23,482 nt of DNA from Thermoplasmatota archaeon (GTDB lineage Archaea > Thermoplasmatota > E2 > DHVEG-1): the NCBI GenBank assembly GCA_016930995.1, contig JAFGFQ010000065.1, positions 1 through 23,482 of the forward strand, in the 5' to 3' direction. A program made the position numbers and the translations under genes. Under the pieces are notes generated by a model. It worked only from the letters and a program-made list of their open reading frames with translations. It was not told where the DNA came from and made no database searches. Numbering within the stretch: position 1 is the first letter of the stretch; every line of letters starts with the position of its first letter. This document shows, piece by piece, positions 1 through 7,896 of the stretch.

Positions 1-149
1 CTCCTGTTGAAAACAAATCTCGATTCTATTCATTTGTGTAATATTCCATCATGATCATGATTTTTATTAAAAAAAACATATTATTTGAGATGGAACAATA
101 GAAATCATGTCTGTTTCTCACTAAACAATACTCTTAAAAACCTCTTCAT

Positions 150-159
150 CTATATAAAA
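150..159 (+). promoter_or_regulatory. TATA-like box of the DUF362 gene
   Basis: The string CTATATAAAA lies about 45 bases before the chosen ATG at 200. An archaeal transcript starting 25-27 bases downstream of the box centre would begin near 180 and include the TTGAGGAG ribosome binding site at 185-192. The rest of 1-199 is AT-rich and shows no gene I can support. Position and sequence are seen; promoter function is inferred. Confidence 0.5.
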
Positions 160-199
160 AGCAGAAAAAAATATCATGATGAGATTGAGGAGCGAAGAA

Positions 200-2065
200 A
201 TGAAAACGCCTCGGATATGGCAGAACATGCGTGGATGGAAAGGGATCTGGTTCCATCTTGCTGGGGTCATTGCCCTTATTTGGTTTCTAATCCGGGTGGT
301 GCCAAAGCCACAGCGTGCTCAGTATCCCTGTCAGCAGGTAGCGTTGTCTATATCGCTTGGGTATCTCGCGTTCTGGAGCGTTCTGTTCATGGGTCTTGTG
401 ATTTGGCTGAGGAACGCGAAGACTAAATTTGCTAAAGTAGTACCGATTTTCCTTACATGCAGCCTTATACTATTTACCATCTCTGGCGCCGTCTTTGCAA
501 CGAATTTTTTTATGCAAAGTACCCCAAGGCCAATAGCCTGGAACCCTATCCCGAACGACCCGATGGGTGTCGGGGTCGGGCTGAATCCTGGTCGGGTGGT
601 CTGGGTGTGGAACCCGGATGCGACAGAGAAGAACCTAACGGGGTACTGGTGGGAACAGCAGAACAACAATCAAGATACACATGATCAAATGGTATCGATA
701 GGCATCCAACGGCTCGCCGGAACATCAAATGATGCGGACGCATGGGATGCTCTCTTTAAGCATTTCAATTATGTTCATGGACATGGGAACGTTAGTTATC
801 AACCAAGAGAAAAAATAGCTATCAAGGTCAATTTAAATTCTGCTTTAAATGGGATTGGCGATCCCTATGTTCAAGAAGACAATGATAGGGATGCTAGCCC
901 CTATGTGGTTAAGTCATTATTACGTCAACTCGTCGATGTCATTGGCATTCCTGAAGCAGATATCACGATTTTTGATGCCTCACGACCAATGGCGAATTGG
1001 TTCTACAATCGAGTGTATTACCAGACATATCCTGCGGACCAGTTGATTGAGGAGTTTCCTGATGTTCATTACGTCGATTCAGTCGGTGGTGATACGGGCC
1101 GTGAGCAGGTCATTCCGAGTTCCGAACAACTATTTTTTTCCGATGGTGTGATACGTACCCTACCAACCTCTGTTGTCGAAGCCAAGTATATCATTGATAT
1201 CCCTATACCAAAGAGACATGTGATAAACATGGGGGTGTCCTTATCTGGGAAGAACTTCTTTGGGTCATTTATTGAACCAGTGTCCGACCTTCATCCGTAC
1301 CTTATCTCAGGGATGACTCTTGGGAATCCCGCACCCCAGGTGGATTTGTTTGCCTATGAGCATCTAGGGGGGAAAACGCTGCTGTATCTTGGTGATGGGA
1401 CATTTGCGACAAAGGTGGACCATAAGACGATTGCAAAGTTCCTCATGTATCCGTTTAACGATGATTGGACCAACAGTCTGTTCTTTTCACAGGACCCGGT
1501 CGCTATCGACTCGGTGATGTACGATTTTTTGCTTGCGGAAGGGACAAATCCTATTGAAGGCGCACAGAACTATTTGCATCAAGCGGCTGTTCCGCCATCT
1601 GAGGTCTATGACCCTGAACATGATGGAGTGTATCTATCAACAAGCCTTGGAGTCCATGAGCACTGGGATCAGACTGTACCTATTTTTTCTTCCGATCGGT
1701 ACTCTGGCACCCTTGGGAATGGAATCGATTATGTCACGTCCGGTGAGGAGTATGTTTCCCCTGGTGTTGTGTTCATCACACCTCAAGAGAAACATCTCTA
1801 CATCTTTGGACGAGATATCGGGGGATCGGTTCTTACGGCGAGTATTGGGAGACTCAATGTGGAGGCACAGGTAAACGGAGTATCAGGGACTGTTGAAAAG
1901 GTCGAGTTCTATAAGGATGGGATGTTACAATCCACCGACATGGATGCACCGTACATCTGGTCATGGACAAAACTTTCATTCTACAGACATACTATAAAAA
2001 TCGTCGCGTATTGTAACTCGACATCTCCTCTTAGCAATCAGATGAATATCTGGAAAATACTCTAA
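200..2065 (+). CDS. Membrane-anchored DUF362 protein with C-terminal Ig-like domain
   Basis: The 621-residue product has three N-terminal hydrophobic segments (about residues 14-33, 47-70 and 79-104), then a large domain that should lie outside the membrane. Residues about 200-450 match the DUF362 family: the block starts with IAIKVNLN, contains a SGKNFFG segment, and ends with the typical DPVAIDSVMYDF motif. The last 80 residues look like a bacterial Ig-like domain (VEKVEFYKDG, then APYIWSW). DUF362 proteins have no settled function; some carry ferredoxin-type clusters, but no CxxCxxC motif is present here. The start at ATG 200 is chosen because GAGGAG lies 7 bases upstream; an in-frame ATG at 176 has no such site. 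It appears to be a single-gene unit, with an inverted repeat just after the stop. The family call is fairly sure; the role is unknown. Confidence 0.8.
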   Translation: MKTPRIWQNMRGWKGIWFHLAGVIALIWFLIRVVPKPQRAQYPCQQVALSISLGYLAFWSVLFMGLVIWLRNAKTKFAKVVPIFLTCSLILFTISGAVFATNFFMQSTPRPIAWNPIPNDPMGVGVGLNPGRVVWVWNPDATEKNLTGYWWEQQNNNQDTHDQMVSIGIQRLAGTSNDADAWDALFKHFNYVHGHGNVSYQPREKIAIKVNLNSALNGIGDPYVQEDNDRDASPYVVKSLLRQLVDVIGIPEADITIFDASRPMANWFYNRVYYQTYPADQLIEEFPDVHYVDSVGGDTGREQVIPSSEQLFFSDGVIRTLPTSVVEAKYIIDIPIPKRHVINMGVSLSGKNFFGSFIEPVSDLHPYLISGMTLGNPAPQVDLFAYEHLGGKTLLYLGDGTFATKVDHKTIAKFLMYPFNDDWTNSLFFSQDPVAIDSVMYDFLLAEGTNPIEGAQNYLHQAAVPPSEVYDPEHDGVYLSTSLGVHEHWDQTVPIFSSDRYSGTLGNGIDYVTSGEEYVSPGVVFITPQEKHLYIFGRDIGGSVLTASIGRLNVEAQVNGVSGTVEKVEFYKDGMLQSTDMDAPYIWSWTKLSFYRHTIKIVAYCNSTSPLSNQMNIWKIL

Positions 2066-2093
2066 CCTCTTTTAAAAGGGAAAGAGGTACCTC
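2066..2093. terminator. Inverted repeat between convergent genes
   Basis: CCTCTTT (2066-2072) pairs perfectly with AAAGAGG (2081-2087) across an 8-base loop. Inside it is the 10-base palindrome CTTTTAAAAG (2069-2078), and it is followed by the palindrome GAGGTACCTC (2084-2093). It lies in the 46-base gap between the stop of the DUF362 gene and the stop of the minus-strand gene. A two-way transcription end or RNA 3'-end structure is plausible, but archaeal termination mostly depends on U-tracts, and those are weak here. Confidence 0.35.
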
Positions 2094-2111
2094 CTGTATT
2101 GTTTTCCACGC

Positions 2112-2570
2112 TCAGTACGTATTTGATTTAACGACTTTTATCATGTCCTGTTGCTCAAACGATTCATGACATGGTGCTTTGACAAGGATGTCCAGATACC
2201 CTTCATAAAAACCTTCATCTAATTGAATTTGCATCTCGACCTTTGCTGTTCCCTGCTCGTCTGTTGATCCTGCTCCGGCACCCCCTAATCCTTTAATGAT
2301 AATCGATGCACCATTAAGAGGATGACCGTTGGTATCCTGAACACGCACGGTAAAAGTTACATTCTCTGGATTATTACCTGGTACAATCGTTAACAGGGGT
2401 GTTACGGAGATAACCATCCGTTCTGGAAAAATACACGGATTTAAAAGACTAGAAAGAATTGATAGAAGTACAATTGTCCCAATAAGTAATGAAACGGTCA
2501 ACCGCAGAGGCAATCCAAGCACAGCGTAGTCGTTTTTAAAAAGATAAATTCCTTTTTTTTGTTTTTTCAT
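2112..2570 (-). CDS. Small membrane-anchored pilin-like protein with Ig-like C-terminal domain
   Basis: The 152-residue protein starts at ATG 2570, preceded by a strong GGGAGGT site (plus-strand ACCTCCC, 2577-2583); the open frame continues upstream, but no other start has such a site. A short basic head (MKKQKKGIYLFK) is followed by DYAVLGLPLRLTVSLLIGT, leading into one transmembrane helix (about residues 20-42). The remaining ~100 residues resemble a carboxypeptidase-regulatory or Ig-like beta fold: VRVQDTNGHPLNGASIIIKG, then GSTDEQGTAKVEM. The N-terminal block resembles that of the divergent gene at 2652 (EYAVLNQPLTLFV), so the two probably belong to one family of minor pilin-like or TadE-like subunits. 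No exact family name can be given; an assembly or tip role with the pilus machine at 11358-17285 is inference. Confidence 0.72.
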   Translation of the reverse strand: MKKQKKGIYLFKNDYAVLGLPLRLTVSLLIGTIVLLSILSSLLNPCIFPERMVISVTPLLTIVPGNNPENVTFTVRVQDTNGHPLNGASIIIKGLGGAGAGSTDEQGTAKVEMQIQLDEGFYEGYLDILVKAPCHESFEQQDMIKVVKSNTY

Positions 2571-2651
2571 ACTGATACCTCCCAGACGAAATTTCCATCG
2601 ATAAATATTTATGGTCATATTTAATTCTTTTTCTTGAATCTGGGAGGTTCT
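2571..2651. promoter_or_regulatory. Compact divergent promoter of the pilin-like genes
   Basis: This 81-base gap serves two divergent genes, each with a GGGAGGT-like ribosome binding site. At 2601-2612 lies the perfect 12-base palindrome ATAAATATTTAT. Its centre predicts a plus-strand start near 2633, upstream of the site at 2642-2648. On the minus strand AATTAAATATGA (read from 2614-2625) predicts a start near 2593, upstream of the minus-strand site at 2577-2583. The two promoters therefore interlock and probably affect each other. The sequences are seen; the transcription starts are inferred from usual archaeal spacing. Confidence 0.45.
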
Positions 2652-3158
2652 ATGTCTCTTCGTAAATATGATATACTCTATAAGGAAGAATACGCAGTCC
2701 TCAATCAACCGCTAACTCTGTTTGTGATACTAATCATCACAACAGTAATACTCATCGTGTTTGGTCTGTCAACGCAGAATTTCATAAGGGACTCTCAACT
2801 CCAACATTTAGAAGAGCAGGTCCATACCATTCTTCTCGAAACTGCAAACATGTTCGAATACGGAACGAACGGAACCTTTGTTTGCATTTCTGTAGACTTC
2901 CCGCAATCTCTACGATGTCTTGTCTTTGGGTTTCTACCTCAAAATGAAATAATCAACCCCAGTGATGTATTATTTGACGACAACACAAGTAACAGCTGTT
3001 ATTATATCTTAGACGATGGGACGGTGCGTACGTTCCATTCTCACGTGCGGTTCTCCAATCGTAATATGACCCGATGTGTTGTCTTTTTTGCTGGGCGCTA
3101 TGATATCTCTCTGCAACTTTGCCAAAAGGAGGGAATACCCTATGTTGCCATGTGGTAA
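2652..3158 (+). CDS. Small membrane-anchored pilin-like protein (AVLxxPL type)
   Basis: The 168-residue protein starts at ATG 2652 (GGGAGGT at 2642-2648); an in-frame TTG at 2634 is less likely. A short polar head contains YKEEYAVLNQPLTLFV and runs into one long hydrophobic helix (about residues 17-40). A helical linker with a heptad-like pattern follows (LQHLEEQVHTILLETANMF), then a beta-rich domain with VCISVDFPQSLRCLVFG and three N-x-S/T sequons. This is the shape of pseudopilins or TadE-like minor pilins: a hydrophobic helix packed in a filament with a small globular head. The last 17 bases overlap the next gene, so the two are probably translationally coupled. Its N-terminus resembles that of the divergent gene at 2570. 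The family is not identified beyond this. Confidence 0.7.
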   Translation: MSLRKYDILYKEEYAVLNQPLTLFVILIITTVILIVFGLSTQNFIRDSQLQHLEEQVHTILLETANMFEYGTNGTFVCISVDFPQSLRCLVFGFLPQNEIINPSDVLFDDNTSNSCYYILDDGTVRTFHSHVRFSNRNMTRCVVFFAGRYDISLQLCQKEGIPYVAMW

Positions 3159-3747
3159 AAATTCCACTGGCGTGGTTGGTTTAACCCTTTCCCAACTAGG
3201 TGTCTTTCTTGCCACAGGAATTCTTCTGAGTGTTGTCCTTATTTTCGTCTTTTCCAACGATTGGCAAAGAACCGCGGAATTGCGCTCTCTTTCCAGCGAT
3301 TTTTCTCATCTGCTTGAAGATTGTAATAATATGTTTTTTGAACAATCGGTACTGTTTCAGTTTCCAGGAAAAAGTTATGTGTACCTTGTTCACCTTTCCA
3401 CAGAATATCTTGTTCTTTCTTCGGAAGGCTCCTGGGGGACAGACCTGCTTGTTACCGAACGGTTTGTCGTGCAACCATGGCCTAGATTGAACAATCAAAC
3501 CTGGACAACTGGGGAAGAACTTCACACCTATTTGAACGATACCTATGGGTATCGAGGAACAAAGGATGATAGGATACCTGCTGAGAACGTCACTCAATTT
3601 TTAAGAGATCTTACCGCAACCATCCCTTTTTTTGCGTTTCATCCGTTTGAAATCCAAATTAGAAACCCAGTGGTTCTGGAAAAAGTTATTGTGTATGATG
3701 CTCAGGATACCACACATGAATTTCTGCTTTTGTATCAAGTATCATAA
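3142..3747 (+). CDS. Small membrane-anchored pilin-like protein
   Basis: The 201-residue protein starts at ATG 3142, eight bases after AAAGGAGGG (3125-3133) and 17 bases inside the previous gene. Residues about 9-36 hold a glycine-containing hydrophobic helix (GVVGLTLSQLGVFLATGILL and on), followed by LRSLSSDFSHLLEDCNNMFF, an amphipathic stretch like the stem of type IV pilins. The C-terminal domain is beta-rich with potential N-glycosylation sites (NQT, NDT, NVT). It is clearly co-expressed with the 2652 gene. The AVLxxPL signature of its neighbours is absent, so it represents a second pilin-like type. Function is inferred from fold type and company only. Confidence 0.68.
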   Translation: MLPCGKNSTGVVGLTLSQLGVFLATGILLSVVLIFVFSNDWQRTAELRSLSSDFSHLLEDCNNMFFEQSVLFQFPGKSYVYLVHLSTEYLVLSSEGSWGTDLLVTERFVVQPWPRLNNQTWTTGEELHTYLNDTYGYRGTKDDRIPAENVTQFLRDLTATIPFFAFHPFEIQIRNPVVLEKVIVYDAQDTTHEFLLLYQVS

Positions 3748-3822
3748 TCATTTCCTATTGTTTCTCTGTAACCAATCTTCATATGATACGAGAGGAACGT
3801 GTTCTTTAGGCATCCTATAGAA

Positions 3823-3865
3823 CATCGTTATATAGGAGAGAAAAATACCGTCATCATTATATAGG
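3823..3865 (+). promoter_or_regulatory. Twin TATA-like boxes upstream of PCNA
   Basis: A 14-base string, CATCGTTATATAGG (3823-3836), recurs with one change as CATCATTATATAGG (3852-3865), 29 bases downstream. The second copy predicts a start near 3885-3890, leaving a leader of 30-35 bases that carries GGGGAGG (3905-3911) before the PCNA ATG. The first copy would start transcription almost exactly on the second box, so it may be an alternative promoter. The rest of 3748-3920 shows nothing else. Confidence 0.5.
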
Positions 3866-3920
3866 CATTGTCCTATTCTTTTCCTAAGAAGAGGAACATG
3901 AATCGGGGAGGCAGTGTGCC

Positions 3921-4658
3921 ATGTTTAACGCCAAGATAAAATCAGATATCATAAAAGGAATCATTGAGGTTACTTCACCACTCGTAAACGAAGCAAAGTT
4001 CAATATCACATCAAAAGGCATCTCGATACGTGCTGTAGACCCTGCCCATGTCGCAATGGTCGACTTAGAGTTGAAAAGCACTGCGTTTGAGGAATATAAA
4101 GCAGATGATATGGAACTTGGTATCGATCTTGATAAACTCAATGGTATCATGAAGCTAGCCAATACCGGTGATTCGATTTCTATGGAATATGATGAAGAAT
4201 CAAACCGTCTTATTGTGAAAATCGGCAATCTCGTACGGCGGATGGGACTGATTGATACTGCAGGTATGCCTGATTCTAAGGTCCCTCATTTGGATTTACC
4301 AGCAAAAGCGGTTGTGAAGGCATCAGAGCTTAGTAAAGGTGTTCGCGCCTCGGAGGCTGTTTCTGATCATCTTGCGTTAAGCGTCGATAAGGACTCCTTT
4401 GAACTCTTTGCAGAGGGCGATACCGATACCGTGAACCTGAAACTCCCAAAAAGCTTACTACTGGAGCTGCATGCACCAGGGAAATTTAAAAGTCTTTTCT
4501 CCATCGATTATTTCAGTAATATGATTAAACCTGTGAAAAGCGAGGACCCAATCTCTATAAACATTGGGAATGACAATCCTATCCGAGTGGATTTTGATTT
4601 TGCAGAGAAAAACGGGCATGTGACATATCTGTTGGCACCTCGTATTGAATCAGAGTAA
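3921..4658 (+). CDS. pcn: DNA polymerase sliding clamp (PCNA)
   Basis: The 245-residue protein matches archaeal PCNA over its full length: MFNAKIKSDIIKGIIEVTSPLVNEAKF at the start contains the usual N-terminal helix, and ISIRAVDPAHVAMVDLEL is the first-domain signature. The interdomain connector follows TAGMPDSKVPHLDLP, and the typical C-terminal strand ends YLLAPRIESE. It forms a trimeric ring around DNA and tethers polymerases, FEN1 and ligase. GGGGAGG lies 9 bases before the ATG. Its clamp loader subunit is encoded 3.9 kb downstream at 8550. A probable RNase P subunit gene follows on the same strand after a short gap and is likely co-transcribed. Confidence 0.96.
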   Translation: MFNAKIKSDIIKGIIEVTSPLVNEAKFNITSKGISIRAVDPAHVAMVDLELKSTAFEEYKADDMELGIDLDKLNGIMKLANTGDSISMEYDEESNRLIVKIGNLVRRMGLIDTAGMPDSKVPHLDLPAKAVVKASELSKGVRASEAVSDHLALSVDKDSFELFAEGDTDTVNLKLPKSLLLELHAPGKFKSLFSIDYFSNMIKPVKSEDPISINIGNDNPIRVDFDFAEKNGHVTYLLAPRIESE

Positions 4659-4699
4659 CTCTCGTGTGCTCTTCTAAAACTGCTGAGGTGCATTATCCC

Positions 4700-5035
4700 G
4701 TGAAACGTACCAGACGACACCGGTACATCCTTTTTCAAGTTCACTCTGAACAAGAATATTCAGGGATAACACAGAAAGAGCTGATATACGAATTGCAGAA
4801 GGCTACCTACGCACGACTTTCAAAAAGGACAATTGATTTAGGACTTTGGGTCGTTCAATTCGATGGAACAATCGGGATTATAAAATCCCTGCATTGCGAA
4901 ACAGAGCATGTGAAACAGCTTCTGTTATCTTTGAACAACATTGGTGGAAGACACGTGATGATTACTACACTTGCGACCTCAGGGACAATTTGTGGGCTTT
5001 CAAAGAAGAAAGAACAACACATGGGTCGATGCTGA
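4700..5035 (+). CDS. rnp2: Ribonuclease P protein component 2 (Pop5/Rpp14 family)
   Basis: The 111-residue product fits archaeal Pop5 in length and pattern: RHRYILFQV at the N-terminus, WVVQFDGTIGIIKSLHCETE in the middle (the beta strands that contact RNase P RNA), and HVMITTLATSGTICGL near the end, matching the family's TLxxSGTI block. It binds the RNA subunit of RNase P and helps mature tRNA 5' ends. GTG 4700 is chosen because GAGGTG lies at 4685-4690 and the basic VKRTRRHRYI start fits the family. The open frame extends to another GTG at 4664, which would add 12 unlikely residues. Placement directly after PCNA suggests one replication and RNA-processing transcript. Confidence 0.8.
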   Translation: MKRTRRHRYILFQVHSEQEYSGITQKELIYELQKATYARLSKRTIDLGLWVVQFDGTIGIIKSLHCETEHVKQLLLSLNNIGGRHVMITTLATSGTICGLSKKKEQHMGRC

Positions 5036-5056
5036 TTTCTTCATGGTGTTGTAATT

Positions 5057-6508
5057 CTATGGATTTTTATCTAGATATTTCCACGTTAACAACGGATTTT
5101 TCACAGCACCGATTTCATCGATACGCCCTACCACGGTGTTATGAGGAGCGCTTTTCACCAATCCAGGATCTTCCTGTGCAATCTGCACTAAGACATCGAT
5201 ATACCGATCCATGGTTTTTTTCGACTCAGATTCAGTCGGCTCAATCATTAATGCTTCTTTGACGATGAGCGGGAAATAGACCGTCGGTGGGTGAAGTCCG
5301 TAGTCTAACAGGCGTTTTGCGACGTCTAATGCACGAATTCCTTTTTTTGAAAGTAACTGCTCAGCGCTGATGACAAACTCATGTTTACGAAGCTCTTTAT
5401 AAGGCAGAGTATACTGAGTGGAATCAACAAGTTTTTTCTTCATATAATTGGCATTTAATACAGCGATTTCTGAAGCTTCTTTCAGACCGTCTGCTCCCAT
5501 AAGAAGGATATAGACATATGCTTTTAGGAGCACCGAGATGTTCCCATACATTGCTTTTATTTTTCCTATGGACTGAGCCGGCGTATAATCGAAACAATAG
5601 CCATTATTTTTTTTCATGATGCGAGGAATCGGCAGGAATCGTTCTAGTTTTTGTTTCACACCAACAGGGCCCGACCCGGGTCCGCCTCCGCCATGCGGTG
5701 TGGAAAAGGTTTTATGCAGATTAAGATGGACAATGTCAAATCCCATATCTCCTGGACGTGCTTTTCCCATGATTGCATTCATATTAGCTCCGTCGTAATA
5801 TAGGAGCGCTCCTGCGTTATGAACGAGTCGTGCGATTTCAGTAATCTCAGATTCGAAGATGCCAAGGGTATTTGGGTTGGTAAGCATGAAACACGCGGTT
5901 TTTTTACTCAGAACTTTTGTAAGCATCTTCAAATCAACAGTTCCGTCTTCTGTGGACGGGATTTCGATGACTTTATAGCCTGCCATGGCAGCGCTTGCTG
6001 GGTTTGTCCCATGTGATGTATCTGGCAATATGATTTCGTCTCTGCTGAAATCCTTGTTTGCCTCATGGTATGCTCGGGTGAGGAGAAGACCGGTGAACTC
6101 CCCTTGGGCTCCTGCTGCTGGTTGAAGGGTAAAGGCATCCATCCCGGTGATTTCACAAAGCATGTGTTCGAGCTCATACATCATCTGAAGCGTCCCTTGA
6201 ACCGTCGATTCATCTTGATAGGGGTGGAGGAGAGCGAATTGCTCCCAACGATTGATCTCCTCACATATCTTCGGGTTATACTTCATTGTACACGAGCCTA
6301 ATGGATATATCCCGGATTCGATCCCATAATTCATTTGACTGAGATGGAAGAAATGCCGCAGTACTACTGTTTCATCCAGATGAGGGATATTCAGGGTTTT
6401 TTTCCTTTGCAAGGAGTCTGGGAGCACTTTCTTTAGGATGACTTGTTCGTTTATGGTTTCTTCTAGTTCTTTAAGCAAAGGTTCTTCCCATACCGCACTA
6501 TGATACAT
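5057..6508 (-). CDS. gcvPB: Glycine dehydrogenase (decarboxylating) subunit 2
   Basis: The 483-residue protein is the catalytic subunit of the two-part P-protein of the glycine cleavage system. It binds pyridoxal phosphate and decarboxylates glycine, passing the aminomethyl group to lipoylated H-protein. The PLP lysine is K266 in HLNLHKTFSTPHGGGGPG. Other family marks are YPLGSCTMKYNP near residue 70, QPAAGAQGEFTGLL near 130 and LPDTSHGTNPASAAM near 161. The ATG overlaps the stop of gcvPA by one base (TGATG), with GGGAGGT a few bases upstream, so the two are translationally coupled. No gcvT, gcvH or lipoyl-synthesis gene is in this window. Length is normal and no defect is visible. Confidence 0.96.
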   Translation of the reverse strand: MYHSAVWEEPLLKELEETINEQVILKKVLPDSLQRKKTLNIPHLDETVVLRHFFHLSQMNYGIESGIYPLGSCTMKYNPKICEEINRWEQFALLHPYQDESTVQGTLQMMYELEHMLCEITGMDAFTLQPAAGAQGEFTGLLLTRAYHEANKDFSRDEIILPDTSHGTNPASAAMAGYKVIEIPSTEDGTVDLKMLTKVLSKKTACFMLTNPNTLGIFESEITEIARLVHNAGALLYYDGANMNAIMGKARPGDMGFDIVHLNLHKTFSTPHGGGGPGSGPVGVKQKLERFLPIPRIMKKNNGYCFDYTPAQSIGKIKAMYGNISVLLKAYVYILLMGADGLKEASEIAVLNANYMKKKLVDSTQYTLPYKELRKHEFVISAEQLLSKKGIRALDVAKRLLDYGLHPPTVYFPLIVKEALMIEPTESESKKTMDRYIDVLVQIAQEDPGLVKSAPHNTVVGRIDEIGAVKNPLLTWKYLDKNP

Positions 6509-7848
6509 CAGCTAACCTCCCTAAGTAATGTGAGTAACTGTTCGATATGTTTATCGCTATGCATCTCTGAAACGCCGAATAACATACACTGGGCTAACTC
6601 AGGGTAGAACCGTTCGAGAACTACACCACCATGCATCCCCTGTTGTAGAAGATGATTGTGGATTTTGATAGCATCAGGGCATCGGATGACAAATTCATTG
6701 AAATGAATACCAGAGAACATTTGTGAGAAACCTGGGATTTCATTGATTTTTTTGCGTAATTTTTGTCCTTGTTCAAAATTTTTCCTACTCAGCTCATATA
6801 ATCCTTTGCCGCCAAGCCACGATAAGTAGGTTACTGCGGCAAGCATGCATAATCCTTCATTTGTGCAGATATTGCTTGTTGCTTTTTCCCTTCGGATATG
6901 TTGTTCTCTGGTTTGCATGGTCATGCAGAAGGCACGTTTCCCGTCCTGGTCTTTTGACAGACCAATGATACGACCAGGGATTTGGCGTACATACTCATTT
7001 TTACATGCGAAAATCCCGAGTGTTGAGCCACCGAAATCAAGAGGGTTTCCAAGGCTCTTTCCTTCTCCTATCACGATATCTGCCCCATAATCACCAGGAC
7101 TTTTACATATCCCAAGAGCGAGTGGGTCGACACCAACGACAAACAACGATCGATTCTTTTTTAGCAGAGTGTTGATTTCATCAACGTTTTCTTCAAAGAC
7201 CCCAAAAAAGTTTGGATTTTCAAGATAGACACCTGCGGTATCCGTATCAAGTGTTTTTTTCAGATGCCTTACGTCCACCCGTCCTGTTGTTTTTTCATAG
7301 GGTATTTCTTTTATTGTTATTCCTGCACCTTTTGTATAATTACTAAGGATGCTTTTTTTCTCCCAGGAGATGTTTGTTGGAATGATAAATGTTTTTTTCT
7401 TATTGATTCGAGTGCACATCAATGCTGCTTCTCCAAGTGCTGTTGCACCATCGTAGAGGGATGCGTTTGAGATTTCCATGCCTGTGAGTTCTGCAATCAT
7501 GCTTTGGTACTCAAAAATTGCTTGGAGAAATCCTTGGGATGTTTCTGGTTGATAGGGGGTATATGCTGTATAGAATTCAGACCGGGAAATAATTGATTTG
7601 ACAACCGCGGGAATATAATGCGGTTGGATTCCTCCTCCGATAAATGAGGGCATGTCACAAAATGATTTATTCTGTTTGGCCAGGTGTCGCATATGGTCTT
7701 CAATTTCTTGTTGAGATCGTCCTTGAGGGAGATGGAGCGTTTTTATTTTTATTTTTTGTGGGATGTCGCAAAACAACTCATCGATATCATGCAACTTAAG
7801 GTCATAAAGCATGCTCTTTTTTATTGGAGAATTTGGGATAAATTGCAT
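6508..7848 (-). CDS. gcvPA: Glycine dehydrogenase (decarboxylating) subunit 1
   Basis: The 446-residue protein is the non-PLP-binding partner of GcvPB; the pair forms the glycine decarboxylase. The N-terminus MQFIPNSP and IDELFCDIP matches the family's usual start, which supports ATG 7848 over later in-frame methionines. Further marks are FIGGGIQPHYIPAVVKSIISRSEFYTAYTPYQPE, here seen as FIGGGIQPHYIP and FYTAYTPYQPE, then SNASLYDGATALGEA and GQSLG-like GEGKSLGNPLDFGGSTLGI. The ribosome binding site is weak (AGGGT) and lies inside a small hairpin. A TATA-like box at 7897-7906 predicts a leader of about 27 bases, too short for a glycine riboswitch. Confidence 0.95.
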   Translation of the reverse strand: MQFIPNSPIKKSMLYDLKLHDIDELFCDIPQKIKIKTLHLPQGRSQQEIEDHMRHLAKQNKSFCDMPSFIGGGIQPHYIPAVVKSIISRSEFYTAYTPYQPETSQGFLQAIFEYQSMIAELTGMEISNASLYDGATALGEAALMCTRINKKKTFIIPTNISWEKKSILSNYTKGAGITIKEIPYEKTTGRVDVRHLKKTLDTDTAGVYLENPNFFGVFEENVDEINTLLKKNRSLFVVGVDPLALGICKSPGDYGADIVIGEGKSLGNPLDFGGSTLGIFACKNEYVRQIPGRIIGLSKDQDGKRAFCMTMQTREQHIRREKATSNICTNEGLCMLAAVTYLSWLGGKGLYELSRKNFEQGQKLRKKINEIPGFSQMFSGIHFNEFVIRCPDAIKIHNHLLQQGMHGGVVLERFYPELAQCMLFGVSEMHSDKHIEQLLTLLREVS

Positions 7849-7851
7849 AGC

Positions 7852-7867
7852 TACCCTGTCAAGGGTA
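7852..7867 (-). promoter_or_regulatory. Leader hairpin covering the gcvPA ribosome binding site
   Basis: On the minus strand TACCCT-TGAC-AGGGTA forms a perfect 6-base-pair stem with a 4-base loop. The 3' arm (AGGGTA) is the only ribosome-binding-site-like sequence before the gcvPA ATG, 5 bases away. Folding would hide it, so translation of gcvPA, and through coupling gcvPB, may be limited by this structure. The base pairing is seen; control is inferred, and the stem is short. Confidence 0.35.
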
Positions 7868-7896
7868 ACGGTCTGCGATTAAAGAAGCTTATCATC

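Noticed and set aside
85..426. Open frame of 113 codons at the left end
   Set aside because: It overlaps the DUF362 gene in another frame, has no ribosome binding site and gives no family-like protein.
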